The notes under the pieces are model-generated. The model was given only the letters and a program-made list of their open reading frames with translations. It searched no databases and was not told the origin of the DNA. Positions 1 to 8,757 of a stretch of 64,000 bases of DNA are shown here, piece after piece. The stretch spans positions 768,993 through 832,992 of the forward strand of contig NZ_STGQ01000001.1 in the NCBI RefSeq assembly GCF_004916975.1, read 5' to 3'. The stretch is from Paenibacillus dokdonensis. Its GTDB lineage: Bacteria; Bacillota; Bacilli; Paenibacillales; Paenibacillaceae. Position numbers and translations under genes: made by a program. How positions within the stretch are numbered: position 1 is the first letter of the stretch; each line of letters opens with the position of its first letter.

Positions 1-259
1 CCTGGCTTCGGGTTCAATGAGCCTTATGGCATATTTCTATCGTAATAAACCTATTAGTTACATAAAAGCTGTAATGAATGGATTTTCTACTCATGAACAG
101 TAGTTAAGCGTATCTAGCATATATATAAGGGCGTAATTTGAAAATACCCGTTTTATATAAAGGGTGGAAAGCCATATTCCTAAGCTGAATCTGTAAGAAA
201 TCATGCTGGAGAAAGATTTATAGAACATCTTAAAAATATATTAATTACATTAAATCTGA
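1..259. other. Left-edge non-coding stretch
   Basis: No recognisable gene. Two short frames run in from the window edge and stop at about 45 and at 103. Either could be the 3' tail of a gene outside the window, but neither tail (14 and 33 residues) can be assigned. The rest is AT-rich and leads into the promoter at 269-297. Confidence 0.4.
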
Positions 260-274
260 ATGAAAACGTTGACA
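260..274 (+). promoter_or_regulatory. CcpA cre operator
   Basis: ATGAAAACGTTGACA matches the Bacillus cre consensus WTGNAANCGNWNNCW at every defined position. It overlaps the -35 hexamer at 269-274, so CcpA bound here would block RNA polymerase. This predicts carbon catabolite repression of the hydrolase genes that follow. The match is read from the sequence; the regulation is inferred. Confidence 0.75.
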
Positions 275-297
275 GTTTTTAGCGCCATTATTATACT
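269..297 (+). promoter_or_regulatory. Sigma-A promoter of the glycosidase operon
   Basis: TTGACA (269-274), a 17-base spacer and TATACT (292-297) form a near-consensus vegetative promoter. The start codon lies about 60 bases downstream and is preceded by AAGGAG at 343-348. Confidence 0.75.
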
Positions 298-356
298 TTC
301 AATAAAGATAAATAAACGCACTTTTATCTCAAAAAATCGTAAAAGGAGTTTTTAAA

Positions 357-2117
357 ATGAAGCATCCTTCAGCACTTCCGCGTCCTGAATATCCCCGTCC
401 CCAATGGGTCCGGCAGGACTGGATCAATTTAAACGGCCCATGGCAATTCGAAATTGACCATGGCAAGAGTGGAAAAGAACGCGGATACCAGGAATCCGGC
501 CATAATTTGTCGGGAACGATAACGGTTCCTTTTTGTCCGGAAAGCAAGCTGTCCGGTGTAGAGTATAAAGATTTTATGGCAGCGGTGTGGTACAAACGGG
601 AATTTTCTGTCCCCGATGGCTGGACGAACGGCAGAATTCTGCTTCATTTTGGTGCTGTCGACTACGAAACCGAAGTATGGGTGAACGGGATATCCGTAGG
701 GAAGCATCGCGGAGGTTATAGTTCATTTACCTTTGATATTACCTCAGCCGTCTCGCCGGGTACAAACGTCGTTACGGTCTATGCGGAAGACGACGTTCGT
801 TCCGGACGCCAGCCCCGCGGCAAACAAAGCGGAAGATTCTACTCACACGGCTGCGATTACACGCGTACGACGGGGATCTGGCAGACCGTATGGCTTGAGC
901 AGGTGTCAGAGTCCTATTTATCCGATATGCAATTGGTGCCTGATCCGGATAATAAGTGTGCGCATCTGGAGGTGCAGATTAGCGGAAACGCAGCGGGAGG
1001 AACGCTTAACGCCTCAGCCTTTTTTGAAGGTAATCCTGCAGGGAATGTCAGCGCCGTTGTCTCCGGGCCTTCCGTCAAGCTTACGCTTCCGCTATCTGAA
1101 ATTCACCTGTGGGAGGTAGGTAACGCCAGGTTGTATGATCTGAAGTTATCCCTGCATCATGAGGGTCAGGAAAGAGATACTGTCGAATCATATTTTGGAC
1201 TCAGGACGGTAAGGCTCGATGGCATGGCTTTCCGGATCAACGGAAAATCCGTGTTTCAGCGTCTTGTGCTGGACCAGGGCTTTTACCCAGAGGGCGTTTA
1301 TACCGCCCCGAGTGATGAGGATCTCCGCAAAGATATCGAAATTTCGATGGGGCTTGGCTTTAACGGTGCGAGACTCCATGAAAAAATGTTTGAACCCCGC
1401 TTTTTGTACTGGGCTGACAGACTTGGTTATCTGGTGTGGGGAGAGCATGCCAATTGGGGATTGGATATTACGACAACGGAAAGTCTGGCTTCGTTTTTGC
1501 CGGAGTGGCTTGAAGGGGTGGAACGGGATTTCAACCATCCAGCACTCATCGGCTGGTGTCCTTTTAACGAGACATGGGATCAAGACGGTACCAAGCAGCA
1601 TAACGATGTGCTGCGTATTGTTTACGAGGTTACGAAACGGCTCGATCCGACGCGTCCCGTCATCGATACCAGCGGTAATTTCCATGTCGTGACGGATATC
1701 TTCGATCTTCATGATTATGACCAGAATCCGCTGACGTTCCGGGCAAGATATGAAGCGATGAAAACCGGCGGGGAGGTATACAATACCTTTCCGGACAGAC
1801 AGAAGTATGAGGGACAGCCTTATTTTATCAGTGAGTATGGCGGGATTTGGTGGAACCCGGATCAGAAGGACGAAAAATCTTGGGGGTACGGTGACAGACC
1901 GGTATCTGAGGAAGAGTTTATCGAACGTTATGAAGGGTTAACGAATGCCCTTCTGGATCACCCGATGATGTTCGGTTTCTGCTATACCCAGCTATATGAT
2001 GTCGAGCAGGAAGTGAATGGACTGTATACGTATGACAGGCAAGCGAAATTCAATCCGGAAGTGATTCGCCGCATTAATTCCCGGCAGGCTGCGATTGAAG
2101 AAATGGACTCGCCTTAA
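357..2117 (+). CDS. Glycoside hydrolase family 2 (beta-galactosidase/beta-glucuronidase type)
   Basis: A 586-residue cytoplasmic GH2 enzyme with no signal peptide. An N-terminal sugar-binding beta-sandwich occupies about residues 15-190, an Ig-like middle domain about 190-285, and a TIM barrel the rest. The acid/base is E405 in GWCPFNETW and the nucleophile is E493 in FISEYGG. It is shorter than LacZ and lacks the extra C-terminal domains, like the compact GH2 enzymes of polysaccharide-utilisation clusters. The ATG is preceded by AAGGAG. It is first in a probable operon with GH172 and GH127 genes and lies behind a cre-overlapped promoter. Family assignment is firm. The substrate (beta-galactoside, glucuronide or arabinopyranoside) cannot be read from the sequence. 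Confidence 0.9.
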   Translation: MKHPSALPRPEYPRPQWVRQDWINLNGPWQFEIDHGKSGKERGYQESGHNLSGTITVPFCPESKLSGVEYKDFMAAVWYKREFSVPDGWTNGRILLHFGAVDYETEVWVNGISVGKHRGGYSSFTFDITSAVSPGTNVVTVYAEDDVRSGRQPRGKQSGRFYSHGCDYTRTTGIWQTVWLEQVSESYLSDMQLVPDPDNKCAHLEVQISGNAAGGTLNASAFFEGNPAGNVSAVVSGPSVKLTLPLSEIHLWEVGNARLYDLKLSLHHEGQERDTVESYFGLRTVRLDGMAFRINGKSVFQRLVLDQGFYPEGVYTAPSDEDLRKDIEISMGLGFNGARLHEKMFEPRFLYWADRLGYLVWGEHANWGLDITTTESLASFLPEWLEGVERDFNHPALIGWCPFNETWDQDGTKQHNDVLRIVYEVTKRLDPTRPVIDTSGNFHVVTDIFDLHDYDQNPLTFRARYEAMKTGGEVYNTFPDRQKYEGQPYFISEYGGIWWNPDQKDEKSWGYGDRPVSEEEFIERYEGLTNALLDHPMMFGFCYTQLYDVEQEVNGLYTYDRQAKFNPEVIRRINSRQAAIEEMDSP

Positions 2118-2250
2118 AAGCTTGGCGTAATTACCGGTTAGTACCGTGGCTTCGGGCGACTGTATCCCACTTGAGAATGGAAGACGACAAATGTGCAGCC
2201 GGCGGCATTCCCGTAATATAAATTCGGATATACCAAAGGAGATCGCAATC

Positions 2251-3333
2251 ATGGACAGATTTAACGGTCTTAACATGGGACTCGGAAATTTACCTCAGCT
2301 TTCAGATGCCAAAACAAGGTCGATTAGTCCGGAAAACTTCACCGGATCAAAGGGGTCGGGAGGTATGGCGACCGAAGGAACGGGGGCCGGATGCGCACGT
2401 GACCTGGGAACCGGCTGGAAGGTATCGCCGTCGGTTGAAATCGAGCCTGGAGCCATGTTTACGATGGCGGCCATTGAAGGTCCTGGAGCAATTCAGCATA
2501 TATGGCTGACGTGTTTTCCTACCTTTTGGCGTAATCTGATTTTTCGCTTGTATTGGGATGAAGAAGATGAGCCGTCGGTTGAAGTACCGGTTGGGGATTT
2601 CTTCTGCAATGGCTGGCAGGAACGAAGCAACGTCAACTCATTCCCTGTTGCCGTGAACCCGGCCGGGGGGATGAACAGCTATTGGCTGATGCCGTTTCGC
2701 AAAGCAGCGAAAATCACGATGGAGAATACATCAGCGGAAAATGCGGTCATCTATTATCAAGTGAATTACACATTGACTGAAGTACCTGAAAATATGGCAT
2801 ATTTCCATGCTCAGTGGAGAAGAAGCAACCCCGTGGCCTATAAAGAAGTGCATACCATTCTTGATGAAGTGAAGGGGAAAGGGCATTATGTCGGAACTTA
2901 TCTGGCATGGCAGGTTAACAATAACGGCTGGTGGGGAGAAGGGGAAGTCAAATTTTTCATGGATGGAGATCAGGAGTTCCCGACGATCTGTGGAACCGGT
3001 ACGGAGGATTACTTCGGCGGGGCATGGAATTGGGAACAGCCGAGCGGGCAATACTCCACCTACTCCACGGCATTTCTTGGCATGCATCAGCTTATTAAAC
3101 CGGATGGTTTGTACCGCAGTCAACAGCGCTTCGGAATGTATCGTTGGCATGTACTCGATCCGATCCGCTTCGAACATGATTTAAAGATAACGATTCAGGA
3201 TCTCGGCTGGCGTTCCGATCATCGTTACTTGCCGCAGCAGAGCGATATCGCTTCCACGGCGTTCTGGTATCAGTCCGAACCGCATTCCCGTTTTCCTGAT
3301 ATGCCCAATAACGACAGCCGCGAAGTCATTTAA
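2251..3333 (+). CDS. DUF2961 / glycoside hydrolase family 172 protein
   Basis: A 360-residue protein of the DUF2961 family, now GH172. The family has a double jelly-roll fold and includes alpha-fructofuranosidase/difructose dianhydride enzymes and arabinofuranosidases. The hallmark stretch GTGTEDYFGGAWNWE is present and contains a conserved active-site glutamate; GDFFCNGW is another typical block. The frame is open from 2146, but the ATG at 2251 is preferred because AAAGGAG (2235-2241) sits 9 bases upstream and homology-like sequence starts there. There is no signal peptide, so it acts on imported oligosaccharides. It lies between the GH2 and GH127 genes with gaps of 133 and 99 bases. The exact furanosidic substrate is unknown. 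Confidence 0.87.
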   Translation: MDRFNGLNMGLGNLPQLSDAKTRSISPENFTGSKGSGGMATEGTGAGCARDLGTGWKVSPSVEIEPGAMFTMAAIEGPGAIQHIWLTCFPTFWRNLIFRLYWDEEDEPSVEVPVGDFFCNGWQERSNVNSFPVAVNPAGGMNSYWLMPFRKAAKITMENTSAENAVIYYQVNYTLTEVPENMAYFHAQWRRSNPVAYKEVHTILDEVKGKGHYVGTYLAWQVNNNGWWGEGEVKFFMDGDQEFPTICGTGTEDYFGGAWNWEQPSGQYSTYSTAFLGMHQLIKPDGLYRSQQRFGMYRWHVLDPIRFEHDLKITIQDLGWRSDHRYLPQQSDIASTAFWYQSEPHSRFPDMPNNDSREVI

Positions 3334-3432
3334 GGAATGAGCTTGCAGCTGAGCTAAGCTATGCTCAACCATGGATTATATATCGAATTCATTTCCGGTT
3401 CATGATTTTTCATTCCTGGGGAGGTCATTCCT

Positions 3433-5289
3433 TTGACGTTGTATCACAGTGCATTCAAAGCCTTGCCGCTCGGCAGCATCAAACCGCTCGGCTGGCTGAA
3501 AAATCAGCTGCAAATTCAAGCGGACGGTTTGACAGGACATTTGGAGGAGCAGTGGCCCGATGTCGGTCCGGACAACGGCTGGCTTGGCGGCAAAGGAGAA
3601 AGCTGGGAACGCGGCCCCTATTATCTGGACGGGCTGATCCCTTTGGCTTATTTGCTGGAGGATGAACGTTTGATTTCCAAAGCGAAACGATGGATTGAAT
3701 GGGCGCTTGCCAGCCAGAAGGATAACGGTTTATTCGGTCCGGAACGAATCGTCACCGTCAACAATGACATTGACAAGCGTTTCGATTGGTGGCATTACAT
3801 GATTATGCTCAAAGTCATGACGCAGTATGAAGAGGCTACCGGAGATGACAGAGTTATTCCTTTTATGACTGGATTTTTCCGGTACGCCATGGATCATATT
3901 GAATTGAGTCCGCTCAGGGATTGGGCTGAGGCACGGGGAGCTGATATGCTCGTAAGTATCTATTGGCTGCATCGTCGTACCGGCGACGACTTCCTGATCA
4001 AGCTGGCGGAGGAAGTCGCCTCTCAGACCATGGATTGGACCGGAATTTTATATGATTTTCCGTTTTGGCGAAAGGTCGAGCATTGGGATCACCGTACGCA
4101 TGTGGTGAATGTGGCGATGGGGATCAAGACACCCGGCATTCTCTATGAAGTGACCGGTGACTCCAGGCAGAAGGAAGCGATCAAGCGGGGTATCCAAAGT
4201 TTGATGAACTATCACGGACAGGCGCATGGACTATTCTCTGGAGACGAATGGCTGTCAGGCACACATCCGAGCCAAGGCGTTGAGCTGTGCGCAGTTGTTG
4301 AGTATATGTTTACGATGGAGCAGCTGGTTCGGGTATTCGGCGATGGTGCCTATGGAGACATTCTTGAAAAAATTGCATTCAACGCATTGCCAGCCGCGAT
4401 TGCAGCCGATTGGAAGTCGCATCAATATGATCAGCAAGTGAATCAAATCATGTGCAATGTGGCGGAGCGGAATTGGAGCAACAGTGATGATGCAAACTTG
4501 TTTGGACTCGAGCCGAATTTCGGCTGCTGCACGGCAAATATGCATCAAGGATGGCCCAAGCTTGTTTCTCATCTCTGGATGGGAGATGGAAGCGGCGGTC
4601 TCGCTGCTGTTTCCTATGCGCCTTGCCGCGTGAAGACCAAGGTCGGGCAGGGAGTGAACGCGGAACTGACGGTGAGCGGAGATTATCCGTTCCGGGATAC
4701 CGTTCGAATTGAATTGACACTGAGTCATCCGGAGACCTTCGCCATTCGTCTTCGGATTCCTGAATGGTGCGGCTCCCCCGCTTTGACGGTCAATGGGAAG
4801 CAGGTAGAGGTAAATGTCGAGAACGGTTATACCATCATTCTGAGAGAATGGAAGAGCGGTGAGCAAATTCAGCTCCGTCTTCCGATGGAGGTTCGGACCC
4901 TTTCGCGAGGTTCGTACGCGGTCAGCATCGAGAGGGGGCCACTGCTTTATGTACTTCCGATCGGTGAAAGCTGGCAGTTGCATGTCAAACGCAAGCTGTT
5001 TCATGACTGGGAGATTTATCCTACTACTCCTTGGAAGTATGGCCTTCAGGCGGGGGAAGATTTTGAAGTGGTCATGTCCGATATCCCGACTCAGCCGTTC
5101 AAAGCTATAGACACGCCGATAAGATTAAAGACAAGAGGGCGCTTGGTGAAAAATTGGCGGATGGCCGGAAACAATGCGGATGCGCCACCGCTCAATCCAG
5201 CCGTAGACGGTTCACCCCTTCAATCACTTGAGCTCGTTCCTTATGGGAGCGCCAAACTGAGAATCGGCGAATTTCCGTTGCTGAAGTAA
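3433..5289 (+). CDS. GH127-type beta-L-arabinofuranosidase family protein (DUF1680)
   Basis: A 618-residue (alpha/alpha)6-barrel enzyme of the DUF1680/GH127-GH146 group, which releases beta-L-arabinofuranose. The zinc-thiolate signature known from HypBA1 is kept: E284 and C286 in GVELCAVVEY, and C365-C366 in FGCCTANMHQG, where the second Cys aligns with the catalytic nucleophile. C-terminal beta-sandwich domains follow from about residue 430. It starts with TTG at 3433; GGGGAGG at 3418-3424 fixes this start, and no better ATG exists. There is no signal peptide. It is last in the GH2-GH172-GH127 run and is followed by a hairpin at 5306-5350. Activity on another furanoside cannot be excluded. 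Confidence 0.87.
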   Translation: MTLYHSAFKALPLGSIKPLGWLKNQLQIQADGLTGHLEEQWPDVGPDNGWLGGKGESWERGPYYLDGLIPLAYLLEDERLISKAKRWIEWALASQKDNGLFGPERIVTVNNDIDKRFDWWHYMIMLKVMTQYEEATGDDRVIPFMTGFFRYAMDHIELSPLRDWAEARGADMLVSIYWLHRRTGDDFLIKLAEEVASQTMDWTGILYDFPFWRKVEHWDHRTHVVNVAMGIKTPGILYEVTGDSRQKEAIKRGIQSLMNYHGQAHGLFSGDEWLSGTHPSQGVELCAVVEYMFTMEQLVRVFGDGAYGDILEKIAFNALPAAIAADWKSHQYDQQVNQIMCNVAERNWSNSDDANLFGLEPNFGCCTANMHQGWPKLVSHLWMGDGSGGLAAVSYAPCRVKTKVGQGVNAELTVSGDYPFRDTVRIELTLSHPETFAIRLRIPEWCGSPALTVNGKQVEVNVENGYTIILREWKSGEQIQLRLPMEVRTLSRGSYAVSIERGPLLYVLPIGESWQLHVKRKLFHDWEIYPTTPWKYGLQAGEDFEVVMSDIPTQPFKAIDTPIRLKTRGRLVKNWRMAGNNADAPPLNPAVDGSPLQSLELVPYGSAKLRIGEFPLLK

Positions 5290-5305
5290 AAAGATTTTGC
5301 ATAAG

Positions 5306-5350
5306 AAGCTGTCCGATGATCTGAATTTACGTTCAGACAAAGGACAGCTT
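5306..5350 (+). terminator. Terminator of the glycosidase operon
   Basis: AAGCTGTCC (5306-5314) pairs with GGACAGCTT (5342-5350) and is followed by TCTTTC. A 9-bp stem placed 16 bases after the GH127 stop. Confidence 0.65.
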
Positions 5351-5374
5351 TCTTTCATTCTGACGGGCAAAAAA

Positions 5375-5404
5375 CGACCGCGAGCTTGGATACGCTCGCG
5401 GTCG
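5375..5404 (-). terminator. Terminator of the aldolase gene
   Basis: CGACCGCGAGC (5375-5385) pairs perfectly with GCTCGCGGTCG (5394-5404). Read on the minus strand, the 11-bp stem is followed by a run of T residues, as expected for a rho-independent terminator of the gene ending at 5446. Confidence 0.85.
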
Positions 5405-5445
5405 CTATGAAAGTATCCGATTCTCAGCAGAATTCGTTACTTTCT

Positions 5446-6333
5446 TTAAGTTATAGAGGCTTCATAGATGTCCTGGACGGATTTGGACAGCAATGTGTTG
5501 AATTCTTCGTCGGTTTGTGCGGCGATTAATCCCTGCGATAAAGCACGCGAGAAACTGGCGATGAGCCCGTGGTTATGGGCAAGCTTTTCATTCGCTTCCG
5601 CTTGCGTGTAGCCGCCTGATAAAGCCACGATCCGCACGACATGTGGATCCTCCATCAAATCGCTGTAGAAATTGTTTTCGGTTGGAATGGAGAGCTTCAG
5701 CATAACTTTTACGTCTTCTCCAAGAGCTGATAATTGAGCGGAAATTTCGTCTTTTAACAGTTTTTCTGATGCTTCCTTATCCGCGCTGTTGATATCGACT
5801 TCCGGTTCGATAATCGGAACCAGTCCCATCTCTGCGATTTGTTTGCCGATGGCAAATTGCTGCTCCACGACTTTTTTGATTCCGGCAGGATTGGCTTCTT
5901 TGATCACGGAGCGCATTTTCGTTCCGAAGATGTTTCGTTCGGCCGCCCGCTTTAGAAGGTCGTTTAAACCGGGAATGGGTTTCATGAGCTGAACCCCGTC
6001 TTCAAGGTCGGCTAGCCCCTTATCGACTTTGAGAAAAGGCACGATGCCCTTCTTCTCCCAAAGATAATCGGCGGTAAGCTGCCCGTCAATGGAACGATCC
6101 ATTGTATTCTCGAAAAGAATCGCACCTAAAATATACTGGGAATCAAACGCCGGACTTTTTATAATGCGCGTTCTCATCTCGTGAACCACTTGATACATCT
6201 CTTCCTCATTGGCGTAGCTGTCTTCCTTAACCCCATATTGCAGCAGAGCTTTCGGAGTACTCCCGCCGCTTTGGTCCAAGGCTGCGATAAAGCCCTTTCC
6301 CGTACGGATTCGATTAAGCTGTGTTGTATTCAT
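5446..6333 (-). CDS. fda: Fructose-bisphosphate aldolase class I
   Basis: A 295-residue class I (Schiff-base, metal-independent) aldolase that interconverts fructose 1,6-bisphosphate with dihydroxyacetone phosphate and glyceraldehyde 3-phosphate in glycolysis/gluconeogenesis. The N-terminal block [18 protein letters not shown] is typical. The Schiff-base lysine is K213 in VMLKLSIPT, close to K212 of the staphylococcal enzyme. Length matches the family. The ATG at 6333 has AAGGAAGGAG just upstream. The gene stands alone, between its own extended -10 and its own terminator. Assignment is secure. Confidence 0.95.
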   Translation of the reverse strand: MNTTQLNRIRTGKGFIAALDQSGGSTPKALLQYGVKEDSYANEEEMYQVVHEMRTRIIKSPAFDSQYILGAILFENTMDRSIDGQLTADYLWEKKGIVPFLKVDKGLADLEDGVQLMKPIPGLNDLLKRAAERNIFGTKMRSVIKEANPAGIKKVVEQQFAIGKQIAEMGLVPIIEPEVDINSADKEASEKLLKDEISAQLSALGEDVKVMLKLSIPTENNFYSDLMEDPHVVRIVALSGGYTQAEANEKLAHNHGLIASFSRALSQGLIAAQTDEEFNTLLSKSVQDIYEASIT

Positions 6334-6384
6334 AAATGCGTCTCCTTCCTTTTTATGGACTGAATGACATCTTGAATCTTATTC

Positions 6385-6393
6385 ATTATAGCA
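6385..6393 (-). promoter_or_regulatory. Extended -10 promoter of the aldolase gene
   Basis: On the minus strand TGCTATAAT is an extended -10 element (TGnTATAAT) about 52 bases upstream of the ATG. No good -35 box is seen at the right distance, which fits an extended -10 promoter. Confidence 0.5.
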
Positions 6394-6599
6394 CTTCTAT
6401 GTACAAGCATACATTTTGTTAGATTGGGAGATCACGATTATATGGAATGTTGCTCACTGAGTCTTTCTTAGGATGTGTTTGTTTATATTATAAAAATATA
6501 CATTTTGTCACATGACAGAATTGATGACAACGATCACTATGAGACGGAGTTTTATATGTTTATATAGTAATTCTAATATCTATCATCACACCTGAATTA
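6394..6599. other. AT-rich intergenic region
   Basis: No gene seen. It contains a perfect 12-base palindrome TGTCACATGACA at 6506-6517, which could be an operator, but nothing identifies a binding protein. Confidence 0.4.
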
Positions 6600-7205
6600 G
6601 AATCTCGTAGAGCGGATGCGGCAGGGAGTTCGAGCATGGATGAAGTGCCGCCGGCCACTTATTTTATTAATGAATCCGATCCGCATAGCGGCGCTAGGGT
6701 ACTTGATAATAATCCTCCTGTGGGTTCCTTTATGATTGTTGAAGGAGCAGCGACAAATGCCAGCACAGTTAATCTTTCCATAACGGGATCTGATCCAGAT
6801 GCTGTTGACCGTGTTTCAAAGATGAGATTCACCATATGCTGCGAATTGGGCAGCGGTACCTTGGATTCCCTTTAGCGATACAGCAACATTCAATCTAGCT
6901 GGCGCTTGCTTTTGCTTCAGGAGAAAGCTTTGACCTGATAAATTCTGTCGATTGGGCATTCTATAAATACGCAGGCTTATTTGAGGCCGTTCACGGGGCT
7001 TGTCCAGCATATCGATACGAAATGGCCCAAATTTTATTCTGGTAAAAGTAAAAGGATACTGGCTCCGAAGCGGATTTGCACGGATATGTCACGGTGATTG
7101 CCGCCAATGAGACTGCGGGAGCCTTTTATTGAACAAATCATTACCATCAGAGAAACGATGGAAAAGCCATCAAACCCATGGATTATCCAGGATTATGACG
7201 GCTTT
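6600..7205 (+). pseudogene. Decayed secreted Ig/fibronectin-like protein remnant
   Basis: The frame from about 6600 to 6830 encodes an Ig-like segment (NASTVNLSITGSDPDAVDRV then SKMRFT) typical of large Paenibacillus surface proteins. The frame then shifts: from about 6830 another frame gives ANWAAVPWIPFSDTATFNLA, the expected continuation of such a domain (MRF..W..W.PFS.T..). A third frame, about 6905-7040, is open but not recognisable, and 7060-7130 gives further protein-like sequence in yet another frame. No start with a ribosome site and no complete domain remain. Best read as a gene fragment broken by several indels. Confidence 0.55.
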
Positions 7206-7269
7206 TAATATTGTTAAAGTGCTTCCCTTTATGAACTAAACAGGACAGTTACAAGACAGCATGATGCTG

Positions 7270-7512
7270 TTAGTCCATTCCAATGATTTTCAGAATTAGG
7301 GATGCCTTCGAGTTGACCTGCAGCTTGATATTGATTCTTGAAAGATGGGACCTCACTGTATTGGGACTGATCCCGAGCAGTCTGCCGATTTCCTGATAAC
7401 TAAAGTCCTTAATCCAGTACAACGCGATCTGCATTTCTCTTTCTGTCAAATTGAACTTACTGGAGTTCACCTCAAACAACTCATCGATCGACAATGCTTT
7501 CATCACTTTCAA
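7270..7512 (-). CDS. Small LuxR/GerE-type HTH protein
   Basis: Up to 80 residues, essentially only a LuxR-type DNA-binding domain: LTEREMQIALYWIKDFSYQE, then IGRLLGISPNTVRSHLSRIN. The start is TTG at 7512 or ATG at 7503; GGGGGC around 7514-7519 fits the ATG better. GerE, a sporulation regulator, is a free-standing domain of similar size, but the sequence is not close enough to call it gerE. It may equally be the surviving tail of a longer regulator, because both neighbours are decayed genes. Target genes unknown. Confidence 0.6.
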   Translation of the reverse strand: MKVMKALSIDELFEVNSSKFNLTEREMQIALYWIKDFSYQEIGRLLGISPNTVRSHLSRINIKLQVNSKASLILKIIGMD

Positions 7513-7604
7513 AAGCCCCCATTGTTATATTGTTGGATATGAGGAGTGTGTTGTCTTCCACACTTCTCAGAACGACGATTACAACCTTCCTAAATAGACT
7601 CATG

Positions 7605-7946
7605 CTAGAGGGCAACCTTATATACGACTTTTTTCACCGTTTGTTCTTTATCTATATGCCCGCCAACCAAATGCGCGTCCGCAGGGAAACAAATCAGGAA
7701 ATATCCTGGCTCAAGGTACCCATAGAATTTAAATTCCGAGTTCATGTCACCGTATGCAATGTCGCGAGATGAATCGTATTCCGCTAAGTTGCTCAAGTAG
7801 TTCAGATTGCTGATCTCCACGTATCCCCGCCCTTCCAGAACCACGTGAATATCAATATACCTGCGGTGGGCTTCGTGTCGAAGATGGAGTTTGGCGTCGT
7901 TTGGAACACGTTCAGATTTTTCTTGTATTGACTCGTTTTGATCGGC
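7605..7946 (-). pseudogene. 5'-truncated YhcH/YjgK/YiaL family gene
   Basis: The frame encodes the central and C-terminal parts of a YhcH/EbgC-type cupin protein: EAHRRYIDIHVVLEGRGYV near the start, then GYLEPGYFLICFPADAHLVG and a KKVVYKV-type end. The family is about 150 residues. Here the frame is open only back to a TAG at 7947-7949, so about 35-40 N-terminal residues are missing, and no good start or ribosome site precedes the conserved part. The ATG at 7844 lies inside the conserved core. Family members are linked to sugar and sialic-acid metabolism. Likely a pseudogene. Confidence 0.65.
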
Positions 7947-7949
7947 CTA

Positions 7950-8704
7950 TCATGGTTATTCCTGAGCATATCCTCTATAGCACCCCGCAGACCCGAGTGA
8001 ATTTGGAACAGAAAATGTACTGTGCAGTATTTGATATTTTGTCAAATATCATTTTTCTCAATCCCTTTTTTTGTAATTTCGCTCACTTTGCTGTTTGTAC
8101 GTATGTAAACAAGCAGAAGTCAGTCAGGATATGCTTTGGAAGCATTCTGTAAACCTATTGCGGATGGCAGAACATGTCGCCTAATCTAAGATTTAAGTAT
8201 AGATGACATTATGTGGGTTGAATATACACCATTTATTACTCTTTTAAGTAGAATCCTACACTACTAAATGAAAAACGTCATTTTATCCCTCTTTTTTTAC
8301 TACTTTCATTAAAAGTAGATTGCATATTGACATGAAGCATATGAATATGTCTGTCCAGACTAATGTGTTGTTTTGGTTTTTTGTGTTTTCGGTAGAGGCA
8401 TGATTTCTTGTGCGAGGAAACATAGTGTCATTTTAGAGTATGATGAACAACTCCGTGGTCCTTGTCAACTCCTTAACCCAACTCTGGGACTTTAAGGGGG
8501 GGAAGGGGGTGAGTGATTTTTCAATAACATAGTCTTTTAGGACTACCATACGAAATAAAGCTGCTGAAAATTACTGAGAAGGCTCATCGTATTGAACTAA
8601 TCCATTTGTATGAGTCTGTATGTGCTAATGCATCTGGGTAATATTTATCCTCGGAAATATGTGATTTAATTAGATTCGACAAACCAATTTGTAAAAATAT
8701 GACT
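7950..8704. other. Long intergenic region before the pilus operon
   Basis: About 750 bases with no convincing gene; an open frame at 7901-8152 has biased, uncharacteristic composition and no ribosome site. It must hold the promoter of the pilus operon, but I cannot single out a convincing -35/-10 pair. A purine-rich stretch with G runs at about 8493-8515 is the most distinctive feature. Confidence 0.4.
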
Positions 8705-8742
8705 GAATTTGTTGATGGATTTAGAATTTGTAGATGGATTTA
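8705..8742 (+). repeat. 19-base tandem repeat in the 5' leader
   Basis: GAATTTGTTGATGGATTTA (8705-8723) is followed directly by the same sequence with one T-to-A change (8724-8742). The second copy abuts the Shine-Dalgarno AAGGAG at 8743-8748, ten bases before the ATG at 8758. Confidence 0.85.
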
Positions 8743-8757
8743 AAGGAGATTTAGCAC

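Noticed and set aside
7901..8152. 83-residue plus-strand open frame
   Set aside because: No ribosome site, no family resemblance, and its 5' part overlaps the opposite-strand YhcH remnant.
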